DNA of 6,329 bases from Phycisphaerae bacterium (GTDB lineage: Bacteria > Planctomycetota > Phycisphaerae > Tepidisphaerales > Tepidisphaeraceae). The stretch lies in contig JACMJD010000023.1 of assembly GCA_014380825.1 (NCBI GenBank), positions 1 through 6,329 on the forward strand, written 5' to 3'. Both the position numbers and the translations under genes were made by a program. The notes under the pieces are model-generated. The model searched no databases. It was given only the letters and a program-made list of their open reading frames with translations, and had not been told where the DNA came from. Positions within the stretch are counted from its first letter, which is position 1. Every line of letters begins with the position of its first letter. Below, piece by piece: positions 4,940-6,329 of this stretch.

Positions 4940-5191
4940 ATGGCCACGCTGACGATTCCCATCACCGTCGAGCAAATTCAGGAGCTGGCGCGGCAGCTTT
5001 CGCCGCGGGAGCGGCAGGCGCTGATCGACGGTCTTCTCGCGGAGCGGTTCGACGCGGTGCTGTCGGATTCGGATCGGCGGCGCGCGGGACAGCCAAACGT
5101 GAGCGACGCGGAGATTCAGACGGAAGTGGATGCCGTACGCGGTCAGCGGCGAGAGGCGCGGGAGGGCCGGCAGCGTGCGCCTGGTGGTTGA
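4940..5191 (+). CDS. Antitoxin-like protein preceding a PIN toxin
   Basis: This 83-residue, highly charged protein is the likely antitoxin of a type II pair: it would bind and neutralise the PIN ribonuclease encoded next. Residues 1-40 (MATLTIPITVEQIQELARQL, then SPRERQALIDGLL) form a helical region like those in small proteins that commonly precede COG1569/TIGR00305 PIN genes. A second segment with VSDAEIQTEVDAVR (53-66) is the probable toxin-binding tail, ending in an arginine-rich stretch. The frame is intact. Its 3' end overlaps the toxin start by 17 bp, the compact layout expected of a toxin-antitoxin operon. No ribosome-binding site is visible before ATG 4940. No classical DNA-binding fold (AbrB, RHH, Phd) can be identified by eye, so autoregulation is uncertain. 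Confidence 0.7.
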   Translation: MATLTIPITVEQIQELARQLSPRERQALIDGLLAERFDAVLSDSDRRRAGQPNVSDAEIQTEVDAVRGQRREAREGRQRAPGG

Positions 5192-5590
5192 TACGAACCT
5201 CATGATCCGCGCACTGCTGTCGCCTGGGCCGGCGCGGCAGTTCGTCAAGCTTGCACCTCTTCAGCACCAGATTCTTTATCACGCCGAGCAACTCGCCGAA
5301 CTTCGCGATGTCGCGGCGCGGCCGCGGCTGATGATCGCGCCGGAGGCGGTGACTGCATTGGTCGAGCGCGTCGAGCGATATGGTCAGCGCCTGGATTGCG
5401 ACTTGGATGCGAAGCTCGACTGTCGCGATCCGAAGGATGATTCGTGCTGGCGCTGGCGCTCGCGGCGAGTGCCGAGATCATCTTGACTGAAGATGACGAT
5501 CTGCTCGTTCTCCATCCATGGCGCGGCATTCGAATTATGCGCCTCTTCCAGTTCCTCCAAGACCACCCGTTGCAGAATTCAATTTCTTGA
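5175..5590 (+). pseudogene. PIN-domain toxin (TIGR00305/COG1569 type), frameshifted
   Basis: The protein belongs to the PIN-domain ribonuclease family, toxins that cut RNA with a metal-binding acidic cluster. From GTG 5175, with GGAGGG (5161-5166) 8 nt upstream, it reads VRLVVDTNLMIRALLSPG with catalytic Asp6. Then come Glu42 in AEQLAELRDVAARPRL and the DCRDPKDD motif (82-89) with the third acidic site. Right after this the frame goes astray and stops at 5484-5486. The other frame, from 5444, continues perfectly: VLALALAASAEIILTEDDDL, then LVLHPWRGIRI and an end at 5590. Adding one missing base near 5442 restores a protein of about 138 residues, normal for the family. As read here the toxin lacks the last acidic TEDDD region and should be inactive, while the antitoxin is intact. 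A sequencing deletion is the alternative. Confidence 0.78.
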
Positions 5591-5617
5591 CCATCCATCT
5601 TGCCCACCTTCTTGCAA

Positions 5618-5637
5618 TGTCCGCCCATGCGCGGACA
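5618..5637. other. Short GC-rich hairpin before the carrier-protein gene
   Basis: TGTCCGC (5618-5624) and GCGGACA (5631-5637) form a perfect 7-bp stem with a 6-nt loop. It lies 27 bp after the PIN gene's restored stop and 29 bp before ATG 5667. There is no T-tract on either side, so it is not called an intrinsic terminator. It could be a weak terminator, an operator or an mRNA leader stem. Confidence 0.4.
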
Positions 5638-5666
5638 ATCCGGCCGCTTCGAAGGGAAATTTAATA

Positions 5667-6068
5667 ATGGCTATGACTCGTGATGAAATATTCAAGAAGG
5701 TGCAGGCCCTGCTCGCCGACGCGTTGGGTGTCGATGAGGAGGAAGTGACGCCACAGGCCGTGCTGCGGGATGATCTTGGAGCCGAGAGCATCGATTACCT
5801 CGACATTCAGTTCCGCCTAGAAAAAGCGTTCGGCATCAAGATCGAAAAAGGCGAGATGTTCAGCCCCGAGCTGGCCAACGACCCGAACTTCGTGCAGGGC
5901 GGCAATGTTACGCCCAAGGGAATTTCCGAACTGAAAACCCGCATGCCGTATGCGAACGTCGCGATCCTGGAGGCCGACCCGCAGCTCGACAACATGGCCA
6001 AGCTGTTCACGGTGGACATGATCACGAATTTTGTGCAGGCGAAGCTAGAGAAAGAGGGCAGAGGTTAG
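5667..6068 (+). CDS. Extended acyl carrier protein
   Basis: The product is a carrier protein that holds acyl chains as thioesters on a phosphopantetheine arm. Residues 5-54 are typical ACP: DEIFKKVQALLADALGVD, then LRDDLGAESIDYLDI with Ser41 as the attachment site. It is 133 residues long against the usual ~80. The extra residues (about 62-112, containing MFSPELANDPNFVQGGN, a GISELKTRMP stretch and a PQLD segment) lie between the helix after Ser41 and the last helix (FTVDMITNFVQAKLEKE). From memory, such long ACPs occur in planctomycetes near dehydratase and ketosynthase genes. The start at ATG 5667 is supported by AAGGGA (5652-5657) 9 nt upstream; the ATG at 5673 is possible. The dehydratase at 3510 is the obvious partner. 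The last codons and stop lie in a direct repeat shared with the convergent gene. Confidence 0.88.
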   Translation: MAMTRDEIFKKVQALLADALGVDEEEVTPQAVLRDDLGAESIDYLDIQFRLEKAFGIKIEKGEMFSPELANDPNFVQGGNVTPKGISELKTRMPYANVAILEADPQLDNMAKLFTVDMITNFVQAKLEKEGRG

Positions 6069-6084
6069 AGGGCAGAGGGCAGGA
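6053..6084. repeat. Direct repeat AGAGGGCAGAGG at the convergent gene ends
   Basis: Two identical 12-bp copies of AGAGGGCAGAGG (6053-6064 and 6067-6078) are separated by 2 bp and followed by a partial third unit, GGGCAGGA (6077-6084). The array encodes the last residues (KEGRG) and stop of the carrier protein on the plus strand, and the last residues (ILPSAL) and stop of the four-helix-bundle protein on the minus strand. It resembles one arm of the iterated hairpins elsewhere in the window, but no inverse arm is visible here. Confidence 0.65.
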
Positions 6085-6329
6085 TTGGCGGATACTGCCG
6101 CTGCTCTGCGGGTAGTTGTTGTTCTAGTGATCGTTCTAGGCCGTTCAACATTCGGACGCACTCGTGATAGCGGTCGTAAAAGGACTCGTAGAGTTGCGGT
6201 TCGATGTAACCTTTCCGCTTCGCGATGTACAGGTGATGAACCGTTTCGAGCGCCTCACATCGGCAGCGATTCACGCCTTCGATCCGGTTGCGGGCATGCC
6301 GGTCATAGTTCTTCTCCGCAAGCTGTGCC
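6065..6329 (-). CDS. Four-helix-bundle protein (23S rRNA intervening-sequence type), C-terminal part
   Basis: The minus-strand frame stays open from the window edge at 6329 to a TAA at 6067-6065, giving 87 residues of a gene that starts outside the window. The segment ALETVHHLYIAKRKGYI, followed by YESFYDRYHECVRMLNGLERSL, matches the last two helices of the small 'four helix bundle' family (TIGR02436-like, IVP). That family is related to Avd of diversity-generating retroelements, and its members end in GYI--E-Y-----------LNGL-RSL. The part before it (AQLAEKNYDRHARNRIEG) is a divergent version of the preceding helices. A GTG at 6274 could be taken for a start, but that would cut the bundle in half. 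The C-terminus (LPSAL) comes from the direct repeat at 6053-6084. The family's cellular role is poorly known. The gene is convergent with the carrier protein, and the stop codons overlap by 3-4 bp. Confidence 0.75.
   Translation of the reverse strand, partial: AQLAEKNYDRHARNRIEGVNRCRCEALETVHHLYIAKRKGYIEPQLYESFYDRYHECVRMLNGLERSLEQQLPAEQRQYPPILPSAL

Noticed and set aside
4613..5248. Minus-strand frame of 211 codons opposite the secreted-protein remnant and antitoxin.
   Set aside because: Arg/Pro-rich antisense product without motifs; the plus strand carries recognisable proteins throughout.
5587..5615. TTGACC (5587-5592) as the -35 of a promoter for the carrier protein.
   Set aside because: No acceptable -10 hexamer lies 16-18 nt downstream.
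6065..6329. A diversity-generating retroelement suggested by the Avd-like fold.
   Set aside because: No reverse transcriptase, template repeat or variable repeat is visible; the protein fits the broader four-helix-bundle family.

Overview
The window reads as chromosomal DNA from a GC-rich bacterium, most likely a planctomycete (Planctomycetota, perhaps Phycisphaerae-like). This is inferred from recognisable families only: a secreted protein with the 'Y..AL..A...Y..AL..A' helical pattern common in planctomycetes, an unusually long acyl carrier protein, a planctomycete-style hydroxyacyl-ACP dehydratase, a four-helix-bundle (23S rRNA intervening-sequence type) protein, and several short iterated palindromes between genes. 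No database search was possible.

Layout. Positions 1-70 (minus) are the first codons of ribosomal protein L21 (rplU), with its promoter behind it. The 332-bp gap to position 403 is a divergent promoter region. At 403-1405 (plus) lies a two-gene operon: a six-helix membrane protein and a winged-helix regulator that overlaps it by 14 bp. A near-perfect ACTTTA-N5-TAAAGT palindrome sits on the operon promoter and an almost identical copy lies just after the operon, so the regulator probably controls itself and possibly what follows. At 1692-3285 are two tandem paralogous multi-pass membrane proteins of unknown function. At 3510-4019 is a FabZ-like dehydratase, starting at GTG. At 4020-5590 is an accessory-looking insert: a frameshifted secreted protein, then a toxin-antitoxin pair with an intact antitoxin and a frameshifted PIN toxin. 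At 5667-6068 is an extended acyl carrier protein. At 6065-6329 (minus) is the C-terminal part of a four-helix-bundle protein whose stop codon overlaps that of the carrier protein inside a short direct repeat.

The most unusual signal is a set of hairpins between genes (1576-1667, 2483-2566 and the nested pair 3291-3459/3332-3411). Each arm is built from about three copies of a 7-10-nt unit. The units differ between elements, but the architecture is the same, and each hairpin sits between a stop codon and the next gene's ribosome-binding site or start. Most non-Watson-Crick pairs in the stems are G.U wobbles when the plus strand is read as RNA, which hints that the transcript form matters. A further, differently built long palindrome lies at 1452-1562.

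The dehydratase and carrier protein are plausible partners in fatty acid or other acyl-chain synthesis, now separated by about 1.6 kb. The two frameshifts inside that insert are either real gene decay or indel errors in the sequence.
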